Below, in pieces: positions 36,699-47,082 of a stretch of DNA of 64,000 nucleotides. The first letter of the stretch is position 1. Every line of letters starts with the position of its first letter. The stretch is from contig RFPP01000001.1 in the NCBI GenBank assembly GCA_009926065.1, positions 62,001-126,000 on the forward strand. Direction: 5' to 3'. The DNA comes from Flavobacteriaceae bacterium. GTDB lineage: Bacteria > Bacteroidota > Bacteroidia > Flavobacteriales > Flavobacteriaceae. The notes under the pieces are model-generated. The model had not been told where the DNA came from. It did no database searches and saw only the letters and a list, made by a program, of their open reading frames with translations. Position numbers and translations under genes: made by a program.

Positions 36699-37388
36699 TT
36701 ATCCTAAAATTGTAGTCACTAAATTCAATACTTGGTCAAATTGTTCTTCTCTTGACAAATTGGAATTATCAATTTCAATAGCATTTTTATCTTTAACTAA
36801 AGGAGAATCGGCGCGGTGTGTGTCAATATAATCGCGTTCTTCAACGTTTTTTAATACTTCGTCAAATGAAACCGTATCGCCTTTTTGTTGTAATTCCTCA
36901 AAGCGTCTTTGAGCACGAGTTTGCGCACTGGCAGTCATGAAAATTTTAAGTTCGGCATTGGGGAAAACCACCGAAGCAATGTCTCTTCCGTCCATTACAA
37001 TTCCTTTGTTCTTGCCCATTTCTTGTTGTTGCTCTACTAATTTAGCACGAACTTCTGAAACTTCGGCTACCTTACTTACAAAGTTGGAAACCTCAATGGT
37101 GCGAATTTGTTTTTCGATGTTTTCATTGTTCAAATACATTTCTGCAAAGCCCAACTCGGGATTAAATTGGAAGTGCAATTTGATATTTTGCAAACTATTT
37201 ATCAATGACAATTTATCAAAATGGTCGTTATTAATAAATTCATTTTTCATAGCAAAATAGGTTACAGCACGATACATAGCGCCAGTATCCACATAGACAT
37301 AACCTAAATGTTTTGCCAATTGTTTTGCCAAAGTACTTTTTCCAGTAGAGGAGAATCCGTCGATTGCAATAGTAATTTTTTTATCCAA
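36699..37388 (-). CDS. cmk: (d)CMP kinase
   Basis: Cmk phosphorylates CMP and dCMP. The 229-residue protein has the P-loop GFSSTGKST at 11-19, the NMP-binding DTGAMYRAVT and the segment MDGRDIASVVFPNAELK. It starts three bases after porQ on the same strand, so porQ-cmk are probably co-transcribed. In many bacteria cmk neighbours rpsA; here a nucleoside permease and repeats lie between them. Confidence 0.96.
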   Translation of the reverse strand: MDKKITIAIDGFSSTGKSTLAKQLAKHLGYVYVDTGAMYRAVTYFAMKNEFINNDHFDKLSLINSLQNIKLHFQFNPELGFAEMYLNNENIEKQIRTIEVSNFVSKVAEVSEVRAKLVEQQQEMGKNKGIVMDGRDIASVVFPNAELKIFMTASAQTRAQRRFEELQQKGDTVSFDEVLKNVEERDYIDTHRADSPLVKDKNAIEIDNSNLSREEQFDQVLNLVTTILG

Positions 37389-37391
37389 AAT

Positions 37392-38414
37392 CTATTCTTG
37401 AAAGTTAATAGTTAAACCAAATAAACTCGTATTTCCTGCCATTGTATATCTTGAGTAGGAATAATTTAATTTCATGTTATTGAATTTTAATCCAAAACCA
37501 AACGACATTCCTGCAAAGGTACGTTGTTCTAAAACACTCAACTCCTCGCCTCTTCGAAAGTTATAACCCACGCGGAGATTAAAACCTTTTTGAGGGAATA
37601 ATTCAGCTCCTATAATTACGTGACGTAAAGCATTATTAAAAAAGGAAACCTTTTCTGGCGTTGAACCACCGTCAATTGATCCAACGGCACGTGCGGGATT
37701 TGAAAATGCAATATTCCACTGCTGTAAATTTTCTAATGTTAAGTGCCAACGAATGGGAACATTTTCAACTTGTTGAGAAACTCCAATTAAAACTTCCATC
37801 GGTAATTTTTCATTCACACCTGAATAGGAAGTGAATTGTGTTCCAATATTTCTCACTACCAAAGCCCAATTGACATCGTTTCTTTCGTCAATAAACAAAG
37901 CGCCAATATCAATAGCACCACCTAAAGAATTGTACCTTTCTAAATTGGATGAAATAAATTTTGCTGAAGTTCCAAAATGAATGGGAATATCAGGAATCAT
38001 AAAAGAATATCCCATGGATAGAGCGATTTCGCTTCCTGTAAATTCCGAAGTAAAATTTCCTGTTTCGTCTGTTCCTTGAAATTTTCCGTAATTGATATAA
38101 TTAATACCGGCTTGAAATGTTTGAATTCGGCGATCAAAAGTATAAGCATAGGAAGCCGTTCCGTAGGTAACTTCACCAAAATAATTTCCGTAATTCATTG
38201 CCAAATGATTGTCCATTAGATCATTAATTGTCGCAGGATTAAAATTAGCTTGATTAACATCTTCATCATAAATAGTTACGGTTTTTCCACCCAAAGCCGC
38301 TTGTCGAGGCGAAGTAACCAGATTCAAAAATTGATATACAGACTGACCACCAATTTGACCATAAGTTACGGTACAAAAAAGGAACAGAAAAGTATATAGG
38401 TATTTATTGAACAT
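37392..38414 (-). CDS. porQ: Type IX secretion system protein PorQ
   Basis: A 340-residue outer-membrane beta-barrel-type protein with a signal peptide (ending TYGQ about 20). PorQ is a T9SS component, associated with the PorU-PorV attachment complex that anchors sorted proteins at the surface. Evidence includes the N-terminal GGQSVYQFLNLVTSPRQAA pattern, shared with the PorV/PorQ family, and strand-rich repeats to a C-terminal aromatic end. It precedes cmk, an arrangement common in Flavobacteria. It fits with the type B cargo gene at 16512. Confidence 0.9.
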   Translation of the reverse strand: MFNKYLYTFLFLFCTVTYGQIGGQSVYQFLNLVTSPRQAALGGKTVTIYDEDVNQANFNPATINDLMDNHLAMNYGNYFGEVTYGTASYAYTFDRRIQTFQAGINYINYGKFQGTDETGNFTSEFTGSEIALSMGYSFMIPDIPIHFGTSAKFISSNLERYNSLGGAIDIGALFIDERNDVNWALVVRNIGTQFTSYSGVNEKLPMEVLIGVSQQVENVPIRWHLTLENLQQWNIAFSNPARAVGSIDGGSTPEKVSFFNNALRHVIIGAELFPQKGFNLRVGYNFRRGEELSVLEQRTFAGMSFGFGLKFNNMKLNYSYSRYTMAGNTSLFGLTINFQE

Positions 38415-38467
38415 TTTTATTATTTATGCATAGATAACGCAATTGCGAAGATATTATTTTTAATAAA

Positions 38468-38495
38468 AAAAACGGCTAATTTCTTAGCCGTTTTT
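38468..38495 (-). terminator. Rho-independent terminator of lon
   Basis: AAAAACGGCTAA and TTAGCCGTTTTT form a 12-bp stem with loop TTTC, four bases after the lon stop and with a T tract on the minus strand. Confidence 0.9.
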
Positions 38496-38498
38496 GAA

Positions 38499-40949
38499 CT
38501 ATAATACTTTTGCGTTTTTGACTTTCTGATCCAAAAGTGCAATTTTAAGAACTTCGCTCATTTCTTTTACATAATGAAAAGTCAAGCCATCAAGATATTC
38601 CGGTTTGATTTCGTCAACATCACTTTTATTTTCATGACAAAGAATAATCTCTTTGATATTGGCTCTTTTGGCAGCCAAGATTTTTTCCTTGATTCCACCA
38701 ACAGGCAAAACTTTACCTCTTAAAGTGATTTCTCCAGTCATAGCAAGGCTTTTCTTAACTCTTTTTTGTGTAAATAAAGACACTAAGGATGTTAACATTG
38801 CAATACCAGCACTTGGTCCGTCTTTTGGTGTTGCCCCTTCAGGAACGTGCAAGTGAACATTGTATTTTGACAATAACTCAGGATCAATTCCGAAAATATC
38901 CGCATTTGATTTAATATATTCTAAAGCAATTGTTGCCGATTCCTTCATTACCGTACCTAGATTTCCAGTAATAGTCATGGATCCTTTTCCTTTTGAAATC
39001 AGTGATTCTATAAATAGAATGTCACCTCCAACGCTGGTCCAAGCCAATCCAGTTACAACCCCAGCCACATCGTTATTTTCGTATTTATCGCGTTCTAATC
39101 GAGGAACACCCAAAACTTTCACGATGTCCTGGTCGGTTATTTTTTTATTGTATTTTTCGTCCATCGCGATTGATTTGGCTGCATTTCTAATCACTTGCGC
39201 AATTTTTGCTTCTAAACCACGAACCCCGGATTCACGTGTATATCCTTCAACAATTTTTTCTATTTGTTTTTTACCAATAGTCAAATCTTTAGTCGACAAA
39301 CCGTGTTCTTTCAATTGACGTGGGAAAAGATGTTGGCGTGCAATTTCGATTTTCTCTTCAATAGTATATCCTGACATTTTTATGACCTCCATTCTGTCAC
39401 GCAAAGCAGGTTGGATTGTCGCCATATTATTTGAAGTCGCAATGAACATTACTTTCGATAAATCATAACCCAATTCAAGGAAATTATCATAAAAAGAACT
39501 GTTTTGTTCAGGATCCAAAACTTCTAATAATGCTGAAGAAGGATCACCTTGATTTCCTAAAGCTAATTTGTCTATTTCATCTAATACAAACACTGGATTA
39601 GAGGTTCCCGCTTTTTTCAAACTCTGGATAATTCTTCCTGACATTGCTCCAATATAGGTTTTTCTATGACCACGGATTTCCGATTCATCACGAAGGCCAC
39701 CTAGGGAAATACGAACGTATTTTCTTCCCAATGCTTCTGCAACCGACTTCCCAATTGATGTTTTACCCACACCCGGAGGTCCTGTTAAACAGATGATTGG
39801 TGATTTCATATCATTTCGCAATTTTAAAACTGCCAAATGTTCGATCATTCTTTTCTTCACTTCTTCCAATCCGAAGTGTTCTCTGTCAAGAATTTTCTGA
39901 GCTCTTTTTAAATCAAAATTATCTTTAGAATATTCATTCCAAGGCAAGTCTAAAAACAATTCTAAATAATTGCGTTGTATTCCAAAATCGGGGGCTTGCG
40001 GATTCATTCTTCTCATCTTTGTAAGCTCTTTATCGAAATGTTTTTTTGTTTCCTCATTCCATTTCTTTTGAGAAGCTTTGAAAGCCATTTCTTCAATTTC
40101 TTCCTCCTGAGAAACACCGCCCAATTCCTCTTGGATAGTTTTCATTTGCTGGTGCAAAAAGTACTCTCGTTGTTGTTGATCCAAATCAAATCGAACTTTA
40201 GATTGAATATCGTTTTTCAACTCCAATTTTTGAAGTTCAATATTCATATATCTTAAAGTTTCTAAAGCTCTGTCCTTCAAATCAGTAATATTCAACAACT
40301 CTTGTTTTTCTTTAACAGACAAATTCATGTTTGAAGACACAAAATTGATCAAGAAAGATCTGCTTTCAATGTTTTTGATTGCAAAAGTAGCTTCGGTTGG
40401 AATATTAGGACTTTCCTTGATTATTTGAATCGATAAATCCTTAATAGAATCGATAATAACATCAAATTCCTTATCTTTTTTTAAAGGTTGAGATTCAGTA
40501 ATATTTCTTACAGATGCTTTTAAATATGGTTTTTCAGAAATAATTTTATCAATCTCAAAACGTTTCTTTCCTTGTAGGATTACGGTGATGTTTCCATCAG
40601 GCATTTTTAATACTCTCAATATTTTTGCAACAGTTCCCACAGAATGAATATCATTTTCAGTTGGATCTTCAACGTCTTCATTTTTTTGAGAAACTACCCC
40701 AATATCATTTCCAGCCGCATTGGCATCGTTAATTAACTTAATGGATTTATCTCTTCCGGCGGTAATTGGAATTACAACTCCTGGAAAAAGTACAGTATTT
40801 CGTAATGGTAAAATCGCCAATGATAGAGGCAATTCTTCATTGTTTATTTCTTCTTCGTCTTCAGGTGTTAAAAGCGGAATTAAATCGGCTTCTGAATCAA
40901 ATTCTTGAAGTGACAAATTGTCAATTGTAATTATTTTTGGATTTGACAT
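38499..40949 (-). CDS. lon: ATP-dependent protease Lon (endopeptidase La)
   Basis: Lon degrades misfolded and regulatory proteins. The 816-residue protein has the N-terminal LON substrate domain (about 40-240), the AAA+ module with Walker A GPPGVGKTS near residue 388 and Walker B FVLDEIDK, and the C-terminal serine-lysine protease domain with PKDGPSAGIAM (Ser near 710) and GGIKEKILAAKRA (Lys near 753). It is complete and normal in length. It is followed by its own terminator, then porQ. Confidence 0.97.
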   Translation of the reverse strand: MSNPKIITIDNLSLQEFDSEADLIPLLTPEDEEEINNEELPLSLAILPLRNTVLFPGVVIPITAGRDKSIKLINDANAAGNDIGVVSQKNEDVEDPTENDIHSVGTVAKILRVLKMPDGNITVILQGKKRFEIDKIISEKPYLKASVRNITESQPLKKDKEFDVIIDSIKDLSIQIIKESPNIPTEATFAIKNIESRSFLINFVSSNMNLSVKEKQELLNITDLKDRALETLRYMNIELQKLELKNDIQSKVRFDLDQQQREYFLHQQMKTIQEELGGVSQEEEIEEMAFKASQKKWNEETKKHFDKELTKMRRMNPQAPDFGIQRNYLELFLDLPWNEYSKDNFDLKRAQKILDREHFGLEEVKKRMIEHLAVLKLRNDMKSPIICLTGPPGVGKTSIGKSVAEALGRKYVRISLGGLRDESEIRGHRKTYIGAMSGRIIQSLKKAGTSNPVFVLDEIDKLALGNQGDPSSALLEVLDPEQNSSFYDNFLELGYDLSKVMFIATSNNMATIQPALRDRMEVIKMSGYTIEEKIEIARQHLFPRQLKEHGLSTKDLTIGKKQIEKIVEGYTRESGVRGLEAKIAQVIRNAAKSIAMDEKYNKKITDQDIVKVLGVPRLERDKYENNDVAGVVTGLAWTSVGGDILFIESLISKGKGSMTITGNLGTVMKESATIALEYIKSNADIFGIDPELLSKYNVHLHVPEGATPKDGPSAGIAMLTSLVSLFTQKRVKKSLAMTGEITLRGKVLPVGGIKEKILAAKRANIKEIILCHENKSDVDEIKPEYLDGLTFHYVKEMSEVLKIALLDQKVKNAKVL

Positions 40950-41037
40950 ATATATATAATGTAGTCGTTTTGAATTATTTTTTTAATGTTACATAAACAA
41001 AAAATCAGTTATAAATCCTTGTATTCATTTGTAATAA

Positions 41038-41045
41038 CAAAGTTA
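41038..41045 (-). promoter_or_regulatory. Putative -7 box for lon
   Basis: On the minus strand TAACTTTG fits TAnnTTTG, about 90 bases before the lon ATG. There is no convincing -33 TTG. The long untranslated leader would be A/T-rich. Confidence 0.35.
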
Positions 41046-41107
41046 AATAGAACTTTAGATTGATTATTTAACTAATGTAATGCAATCATTATGCCATTCG
41101 GAAAAAA

Positions 41108-41130
41108 AAGCTATCCCAGAAAGATAGCTT
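41108..41130 (-). terminator. Rho-independent terminator
   Basis: AAGCTATC and GATAGCTT form an 8-bp stem with loop CCAGAAA. On the minus strand it is followed by eight T, 24 bases past the stop of the small lipoprotein gene. Confidence 0.8.
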
Positions 41131-41153
41131 ATTTAATGATTCGCCAATATTGA

Positions 41154-41681
41154 TTATTTAGTATAGATAATATTAAAACTAGTTGTTAGATATATAGGAA
41201 CATCAGTTGAAGTAGTTCCAACAATTTGTCCTTGGGGAACTGAGTATAGTAAAGTGTTTCCAGATACTGAAAATAAATTTTCAACTATTACACCGGCATC
41301 TACATAGGTTAACTTTAAAACTGTTGCATTTAATGTCCAAGTTCCACTATAATCTGGGTCAGAATAACAGGTTATAGAAGTAGAAGGGCTGATTTCAACT
41401 CCTTTAGAAGTTGCTGTAAAAGTACCGTCAGGATTTATTACTATTATATTTCCATTAAAGCACGTTGTTTCAAGCATTTGATTGGTGGATGAAATACCAT
41501 CATTATTTAAATCGGTTGGAATTCCGGTATTAAAAGCAGTCATTCTATAGGTTCCTGCCACGCTAGCAGGATTTATTAGATTACCTAATAAATCTGGATC
41601 TACAGGTTCAATATTACATGAAGAAATTGAAAAAAATGATATCACAGCTAGAACTACATGCGAGAATTTAATTGTTTTCAT
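41154..41681 (-). CDS. Lipocalin-like secreted lipoprotein
   Basis: A 175-residue lipoprotein of a Bacteroidota lipocalin-like type. The signal peptide ends FFSISSC and is followed by a beta-rich domain (SVAGTYRMTAFNTGIP, YSGTWTLNATVLKLTY). The start is the ATG at 41681. An upstream in-frame ATG at 41705 lies within the predicted -7 box (41703-41710), so it is unlikely to be used. Function is unknown. The ligand, if any, cannot be inferred. Confidence 0.8.
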   Translation of the reverse strand: MKTIKFSHVVLAVISFFSISSCNIEPVDPDLLGNLINPASVAGTYRMTAFNTGIPTDLNNDGISSTNQMLETTCFNGNIIVINPDGTFTATSKGVEISPSTSITCYSDPDYSGTWTLNATVLKLTYVDAGVIVENLFSVSGNTLLYSVPQGQIVGTTSTDVPIYLTTSFNIIYTK

Positions 41682-41702
41682 TTTAATTTTTTTAATTTTT
41701 GT

Positions 41703-41710
41703 CAAATATA
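41703..41710 (-). promoter_or_regulatory. Putative -7 box of lipoprotein gene
   Basis: On the minus strand TATATTTG, 22 bases before the chosen ATG. Its position in the gap after the MFS gene suggests a separate promoter, and it argues against the upstream ATG. No -33 TTG is obvious. Confidence 0.45.
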
Positions 41711-41721
41711 ATTTAAAAATA

Positions 41722-43041
41722 TTATTCGTTTGGAATTTTTCTAAGTCTTAATAATAATAATATTCCTGAAATGAAGAACAAACAAAGAAAAATAATTGAA
41801 TATCTTGGGCTTCCGGTTACTTGATCAATAATTCCATATAATAACATTCCAATTACAATACCTATTTTTTCTGTTACATCATAAAAACTAAAAAAGGATG
41901 CGGTATCATTGGTTTCAGGTAATAATTTTGAATATGTAGATCTTGAAAGTGCTTGGATTCCACCCATTACCAATCCAACAAAACCAGCAGTAATATAAAA
42001 CTCAATTGGCTTAATTACAAAAAAAGCTGCCACGCACAATATAGCCCAAACGCAATTAAGAAAAATCAAAGTAACTATGTTTCCAAATTTTGCCGAAGCT
42101 TTAGAAGTTATTATTGCTCCTAAAATAGCCACCAATTGAATTACCAAAATACTAATTATCAAACCTGAAGTTTTTTCACTATCTGAAGCCCATTGTATTT
42201 CTTGTTCACCAAAATAAACTGCCACAATCATAACGGTTTGCACTGCCATTCCATAAACAAAAAAGCTACTTAAAAATTGTTTTAATTTAAGGTTTTCACC
42301 TAATAAAATCCATACTTTTTTAAGTTCAAGGAAACCATTAAATATAACTGATTTAGTGACTTTTTGACCTTTATTTCCTTTTGGCAAATAGTAAAAAGTA
42401 TATTGACTGAACAGGATCCACCAAACACCAACAGAAACAAATGAATACCTCATAGCTATCATTTTAGCTTCTCCAGAAGTTCCTGAGATTCCAAATAATT
42501 CAGGTTTCATGACCATGGCAAGATTTACAATTAGTAATATAACACTTCCAATGTAACCAAGAGAAAAACCTTTTGCGCTAACAGCGTCATGTTGTTCTGG
42601 AAAAGCAATATCTGGTAAATAGGAATTATAAAACACTAAACTTCCCCAAAATCCAACCAAACCTAGAAAATAAGCCAACAAACTCCAATAAATATTTTCT
42701 AATGAAAACCAGTAAAGAGCGATACAGGATAAAGCTCCAAGATAGCAAAAGAACTTCATAAAATTCTTTTTATTTCCTGCAAAATCGGCTATTCCTGACA
42801 GTAATGGAGAAAAAAAGGCTACTAATAAAAATGCGGCTGCAGTAACGAAACTTATCAAAGCCGTACTTTTTAATGTGGCGCCAAAAACATTAATATATAA
42901 ACTTCCTTTTATGCTAAATAAAGCACCGTAAAATATTGGAAAAATTGCGGAAGCTATAACCAGGCTATAAACAGAGTTTGCCCAATCATAGAAGGCCCAA
43001 GCGTTTAATAATTTCGAATTTCCTTTTTCAAGTTTTAGCAT
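41722..43041 (-). CDS. MFS transporter, UMF1/Atg22-like
   Basis: A 439-residue membrane protein with about 12 helices. It has the UMF1 N-terminal signature LLNAWAFYDWANSVYSLVI and the LVMGGIQALSRSTYSKLLP loop typical of this family, which is related to vacuolar Atg22 amino-acid effluxers. The bacterial substrate is unknown. It starts 56 bases after the M48 protease gene. Confidence 0.88.
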   Translation of the reverse strand: MLKLEKGNSKLLNAWAFYDWANSVYSLVIASAIFPIFYGALFSIKGSLYINVFGATLKSTALISFVTAAAFLLVAFFSPLLSGIADFAGNKKNFMKFFCYLGALSCIALYWFSLENIYWSLLAYFLGLVGFWGSLVFYNSYLPDIAFPEQHDAVSAKGFSLGYIGSVILLIVNLAMVMKPELFGISGTSGEAKMIAMRYSFVSVGVWWILFSQYTFYYLPKGNKGQKVTKSVIFNGFLELKKVWILLGENLKLKQFLSSFFVYGMAVQTVMIVAVYFGEQEIQWASDSEKTSGLIISILVIQLVAILGAIITSKASAKFGNIVTLIFLNCVWAILCVAAFFVIKPIEFYITAGFVGLVMGGIQALSRSTYSKLLPETNDTASFFSFYDVTEKIGIVIGMLLYGIIDQVTGSPRYSIIFLCLFFISGILLLLRLRKIPNE

Positions 43042-43097
43042 AAATTAGGAGGGATTAATTTGGAATTTTATTAATACTAAAGCTCGAAGATAAGGTT

Positions 43098-43913
43098 TTA
43101 TTTGAAAACTACACCGAATTTTGCTGCTTGTAATTTAGCTTCTGGAATTAATTTCTTCAAATTTTGAATTCTCGTAGCATCAGAAGGGTGCGTACTTAAA
43201 AATTCGGGCTGGCTTTTACCACCTGAATTTGCTGACATTCTTTCCCAAAAAGAAACCGCTGTATTCGGATCGTAACCAGCTATTGACATTAAAATTAATC
43301 CTATTTTATCAGCTTCACTTTCGTGACTTCTATTAAATGGTAACATAGCGCCATATTGAGTAATTCCCCCATAGGCAGTCATCCATAGTTGTTTTTCTTG
43401 ACTACTTTTAGTGTCTACAGCTACTCCTACTAGCCCTGCTCCTGCTTGTTGTAGAATTCCAGCACTCATTCTTTGAGCCCCGTGATTTGCTAAAGCATGA
43501 GCGACTTCGTGCCCCATAACTGCAGCCATTCCAGCATCGTCTTTACATATTGGTAGAATTGCAGAATAAAAAACAATTTTTCCGCCTGGCAAACACCACG
43601 CATTTACTTCTTTACTTTCGACCAATTTATATTCCCATGCATAATCCTTCAGATACTCTTTATAGCCGTTGGCTTCTAAATATTTTTCGGCAGCCAATTT
43701 AATTTTTAAACCTACTATTTCAACACGCTTGGCGTCAGCGGTACCTGTTATGACTTTATTTTCTTTAAGAAAAGAACCATATTGTTGAAAAGAGGTAGGA
43801 AATAACTCATTATTAGAAACAAAATTCAAGTTGCTTTTCCCTGTAAATGGATTTTTAACACACGAGAAAATCATAATAAAAAATAGTAAATAGGCAAATA
43901 ATTGTTTTTTCAT
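43098..43913 (-). CDS. M48 family metallopeptidase lipoprotein
   Basis: A 271-residue periplasmic M48 zinc protease (BepA/LoiP-like). The lipoprotein signal ends FFIMIFSC (Cys 18). The HEXXH site is H135-EVA-H139, the third ligand is probably E200 in SHESEADKIG, and the substrate-cleft NAWCLPGGKIVFYSAIL is present. Family members degrade or help fold outer-membrane proteins. It lacks the C-terminal TPR domain of BepA. Confidence 0.92.
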   Translation of the reverse strand: MKKQLFAYLLFFIMIFSCVKNPFTGKSNLNFVSNNELFPTSFQQYGSFLKENKVITGTADAKRVEIVGLKIKLAAEKYLEANGYKEYLKDYAWEYKLVESKEVNAWCLPGGKIVFYSAILPICKDDAGMAAVMGHEVAHALANHGAQRMSAGILQQAGAGLVGVAVDTKSSQEKQLWMTAYGGITQYGAMLPFNRSHESEADKIGLILMSIAGYDPNTAVSFWERMSANSGGKSQPEFLSTHPSDATRIQNLKKLIPEAKLQAAKFGVVFK

Positions 43914-43965
43914 ATAATTAGGATTTTGAAATCATTTATTACAAAACTAATAAATTATAAAATTA

Positions 43966-44358
43966 TTACTTTTTAATAAAATCAACAGAAAGTGAATTCA
44001 CACAATATCGTTTTCTCGTTTTTGTAGGTCCATCGTCAAAAATATGTCCAAGATGACCTTTGCATTTAGCGCATACAATTTCGGTTCGAATCATTCCGTG
44101 GGAAGTATCTTTAATAAAATCTATTTTTCCTGGAATTGAATCGTCAAATGATGGCCATCCACAATGCGAATTAAATTTGGAATCACTCTCAAATAAAGGT
44201 TCAGCGCAACCGCCGCAAACATAAGTTCCCAATTCAAAGTGCATGTTGTACTGGCCTGAATTAGGAAATTCCGTCCCTTTTTGTCGAAGAATTCTATAGC
44301 GCTCTAAGCCCAATTGATCTTTCCACTCCTGCTCTGTTTTTTCAATCATATTACTCAT
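43966..44358 (-). CDS. msrB: Peptide-methionine (R)-S-oxide reductase MsrB, cytoplasmic form
   Basis: MsrB reduces methionine-R-sulfoxide in proteins. The 130-residue protein has the two zinc CxxC pairs at C48/C51 and C96/C99 and the catalytic cysteine C119 in RYCVN. It has no signal peptide. Its ATG overlaps the stop of the upstream msrB-like gene by four bases (44355-44358), so the two are translationally coupled. The two proteins are clearly paralogous, as shown by the parallel motifs HCGWPSFD and CAKCxGHLGH. Confidence 0.95.
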   Translation of the reverse strand: MSNMIEKTEQEWKDQLGLERYRILRQKGTEFPNSGQYNMHFELGTYVCGGCAEPLFESDSKFNSHCGWPSFDDSIPGKIDFIKDTSHGMIRTEIVCAKCKGHLGHIFDDGPTKTRKRYCVNSLSVDFIKK

Positions 44359-44819
44359 TTTTTTGTTGGTATAAATTTAACAGAAACTGAATTGGTACAA
44401 TATCGTTGTCCTGTTTTGGTTGGGCCATCATCAAAAACATGACCTAAATGACCTCCACATTTTGCACAATTAACTTCAGTTCTATCCATTCCATAACTTG
44501 AATCTTGAACATAAATAACAGATCCTTTTACCGCTTTATCAAATGAGGGCCATCCACAATCTGAATGGAATTTAGCATCAGAATAAAAAAGCAAATTGTC
44601 ACATCCAGCACATACATAAATACCTTTATCAAAGTTGTTTACATATTTTCCTGAGAAAGGACGCTCTGTTCCTTTTTCTCTTAAAACTTCATATTCCTCA
44701 GGAGTTAGTTCTTTTCTCCATTGAGATTCAGATTTTTGTATCTCAAATTTAGGAGTTTTTTTCTGCGCTATCCCGACATGGGAAAAAGTTAATAGTAAAA
44801 TAATAATTGATTTTTTCAT
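44355..44819 (-). CDS. msrB: Peptide-methionine (R)-S-oxide reductase MsrB, exported form
   Basis: A 154-residue MsrB with a signal peptide (about 1-18, ending GIAQ). Zinc cysteines are C70/C73 and C118/C121, and the catalytic cysteine is C141 in RYCTN. It is first of the tandem pair. Together they would repair oxidised methionines in the periplasm and the cytoplasm from one transcript. The alpha/beta hydrolase gene lies immediately upstream (2 bases). Confidence 0.95.
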   Translation of the reverse strand: MKKSIIILLLTFSHVGIAQKKTPKFEIQKSESQWRKELTPEEYEVLREKGTERPFSGKYVNNFDKGIYVCAGCDNLLFYSDAKFHSDCGWPSFDKAVKGSVIYVQDSSYGMDRTEVNCAKCGGHLGHVFDDGPTKTGQRYCTNSVSVKFIPTKK

Positions 44820-44821
44820 AG

Positions 44822-45676
44822 TTAATTAATAATAAAATTGATAGTTTTTTCAATGACATCTTTATTACCTAAAATTTTTCGATGACCTAAATTACTTGTT
44901 AAAAGTAGATCGGCATTTTTTAAATTTGCAAAGATATTTTTTGAAGCAGTAACTGGCACTTCATAATCATTCTCATCATGAATTACTAATACTGGAATAG
45001 TTATGGTTTTTGCTGCAAGATACCCGGAGTAAGATTCCATTTCAGTATTGTATTTCTTTTCGAAATGCTGCTGCAAATGATTGCTAAACTCCTGTTTTAA
45101 CTTCAGTTTTGACACAAAATCAATTAAAATATCTTTCACCTTGTCACCACTCCCAATGATTACTAATCGATTGATTTTTAATCCCGATTTAACTGCGTTC
45201 AACAATGACATTCCTCCTAAAGAATGGCCGACAGCTGCATCAAAAGGTCCAAATTTATTATTAACTTCAACTATTGAAGCAATAAAATCGGTCATAATGG
45301 TTGTATTTCCGGGTGATTTTCCATGTGCAGGAGCATCAAAACTAACTATAGAATAACCTTTAGCAACCAAAGTATCAGCAAATTTAACTAATTGAGTTCC
45401 CCTTCCCGACCAACCATGAACTAAGAGTATTTTCTTTTCGCCAGTTCCTAATTGGTAAACAACAATGTTCTTATTAATTTTAGAAACATTAATTTTTGTT
45501 TGATTGCTATTTAAATCCATTTGTACCTCCCGTTTCGGAATTTTGTGTTTTATGGGTGTTGTAAACAATTTGGAAAGGTACAAAGTAGTCCATTTGGTTG
45601 AAATTAATTGTAATACTTTACCAATTATAATTAACAATAAAGGCACTTTTAAATGTTGGTTTTTATTTGAACTCAA
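44822..45676 (-). CDS. Alpha/beta hydrolase
   Basis: A 284-residue alpha/beta-hydrolase-fold protein. The nucleophile elbow is GHSLGGMS, the oxyanion loop is [10 protein letters not shown], the acid is the aspartate in [10 protein letters not shown], and the histidine is in LGHRKILG. The N-terminus has a hydrophobic stretch ([18 protein letters not shown]), perhaps a membrane anchor. Substrate unknown. It starts the unit that continues into the two msrB genes. Confidence 0.88.
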   Translation of the reverse strand: MSSNKNQHLKVPLLLIIIGKVLQLISTKWTTLYLSKLFTTPIKHKIPKREVQMDLNSNQTKINVSKINKNIVVYQLGTGEKKILLVHGWSGRGTQLVKFADTLVAKGYSIVSFDAPAHGKSPGNTTIMTDFIASIVEVNNKFGPFDAAVGHSLGGMSLLNAVKSGLKINRLVIIGSGDKVKDILIDFVSKLKLKQEFSNHLQQHFEKKYNTEMESYSGYLAAKTITIPVLVIHDENDYEVPVTASKNIFANLKNADLLLTSNLGHRKILGNKDVIEKTINFIIN

Positions 45677-45769
45677 GGTGTTTAGTTTAGTAAAATTATA
45701 GGATGCAATTTATAACAATATTTAATAAAATTTGGTTAAACCCAAGAATTATTACATGAAAAATATCGT

Positions 45770-45777
45770 TATATTTG
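45770..45777 (+). promoter_or_regulatory. Putative -7 box for pepT
   Basis: TATATTTG matches TAnnTTTG, 23 bases before the pepT ATG. A -33 TTG at normal spacing is lacking. Confidence 0.45.
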
Positions 45778-45800
45778 TTTCCATAAAAAATAAATAATAT

Positions 45801-47063
45801 ATGCAAAATATCATCGACCGTTTTATTAGTTATGTCATTATCGATACTGAATCTGATCCAAACTCAAAAACAACTCCGAGCACAAAAAAACAATGGAATT
45901 TGGCAAATAAATTAGTTGAAGAATTAAAATCAATTGGTTTAGAAGAGGTTACTATTGATAAAAATGCATACATAATGGCAACTTTACCCAGTAATGTAAG
46001 TCATGATGTTCCAACAATTGGATTTGTATCACATTTTGATACAACTCCTGATTTTACAGGGGCAAATGTAAATCCGCAGATTATAAAAAATTACGATGGA
46101 AACGATATTGTTTTAAATAAAGAAAATAATATAATTTTATCCCCAAAATACTTCAAAGACCTACTTTTATATAAAGGACAAACTTTAATTACCACTGATG
46201 GATTGACTTTGCTTGGCGCAGATGATAAAGCAGGAATAACCGAAATTGTTACTGCGATGGAATATTTGATTAATAATCCTGACATTAAACACGGTAAAAT
46301 TCGAGTTGGCTTTACCCCTGATGAAGAAATTGGTCGTGGCGCTCATAAATTTGATGTAAAGAAATTTGGTGCTCAATGGGCTTATACGATGGATGGAAGT
46401 CAAATTGGTGAATTAGAATATGAAAATTTTAATGCTGCTGGAGCTAAAATTACCTTTAAAGGTAAAAGTGTTCACCCTGGATATGCAAAAGGGAAAATGA
46501 TTAATTCGATGTTGATTGCTAATGACTTTATCAACCAATTACCAAAAAACGAAACGCCACAAGAAACTAGAGGTTACGAAGGATTTTTTCATGTTCACCA
46601 TTTGAATGGAAGTATTGAAGAAACCGTTTTAGAATTAATAATTAGAGACCACAGCGCAAGTAAATTCAAAAAACGAAAAGACACCATTCATAAAATTGCA
46701 AAAAAAATCAACAAGCAATACGCAAAACAGTTTGGAGAAGATATTTGCATTGCGGAAGTAAAAGACCAATATTACAATATGAAAGAAAAGGTGATGCCGG
46801 TAAAATATATTGTTGATATTGCCGAAAAGGCGATGAGGGAATTGGGAATTAAGCCATTAATTAAGCCAATTCGAGGTGGAACTGACGGATCTCAATTGTC
46901 TTATATGGGACTTCCTTGTCCAAATATTTTTGCTGGTGGACACAATTTTCATGGAAAATACGAATATGTTCCGGTTGAAAGCATGCAGAAGGCTATTGAG
47001 GTAATTGTTAAAATTGCTCAATTAACCGCAAATACTGATTTCAAAAACAAGAAAAAAATATAA
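45801..47063 (+). CDS. pepT: Peptidase T (tripeptidase), M20 family
   Basis: PepT cleaves N-terminal residues from tripeptides using two zinc ions. The 420-residue cytoplasmic protein has metal-site segments [30 protein letters not shown] and TMDGSQIGE, and the C-terminal [15 protein letters not shown]. The insertion or lid domain is in the middle. It is complete and convergent with yajC. Confidence 0.96.
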   Translation: MQNIIDRFISYVIIDTESDPNSKTTPSTKKQWNLANKLVEELKSIGLEEVTIDKNAYIMATLPSNVSHDVPTIGFVSHFDTTPDFTGANVNPQIIKNYDGNDIVLNKENNIILSPKYFKDLLLYKGQTLITTDGLTLLGADDKAGITEIVTAMEYLINNPDIKHGKIRVGFTPDEEIGRGAHKFDVKKFGAQWAYTMDGSQIGELEYENFNAAGAKITFKGKSVHPGYAKGKMINSMLIANDFINQLPKNETPQETRGYEGFFHVHHLNGSIEETVLELIIRDHSASKFKKRKDTIHKIAKKINKQYAKQFGEDICIAEVKDQYYNMKEKVMPVKYIVDIAEKAMRELGIKPLIKPIRGGTDGSQLSYMGLPCPNIFAGGHNFHGKYEYVPVESMQKAIEVIVKIAQLTANTDFKNKKKI

Positions 47064-47082
47064 TTAATTTTGGTTTAAAAAC

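Noticed and set aside
38860..39318. Plus-strand ORF of 152 codons inside lon
   Set aside because: It is fully antisense to conserved Lon domains. Such long shadows arise because Lon uses few stop-complement codons.
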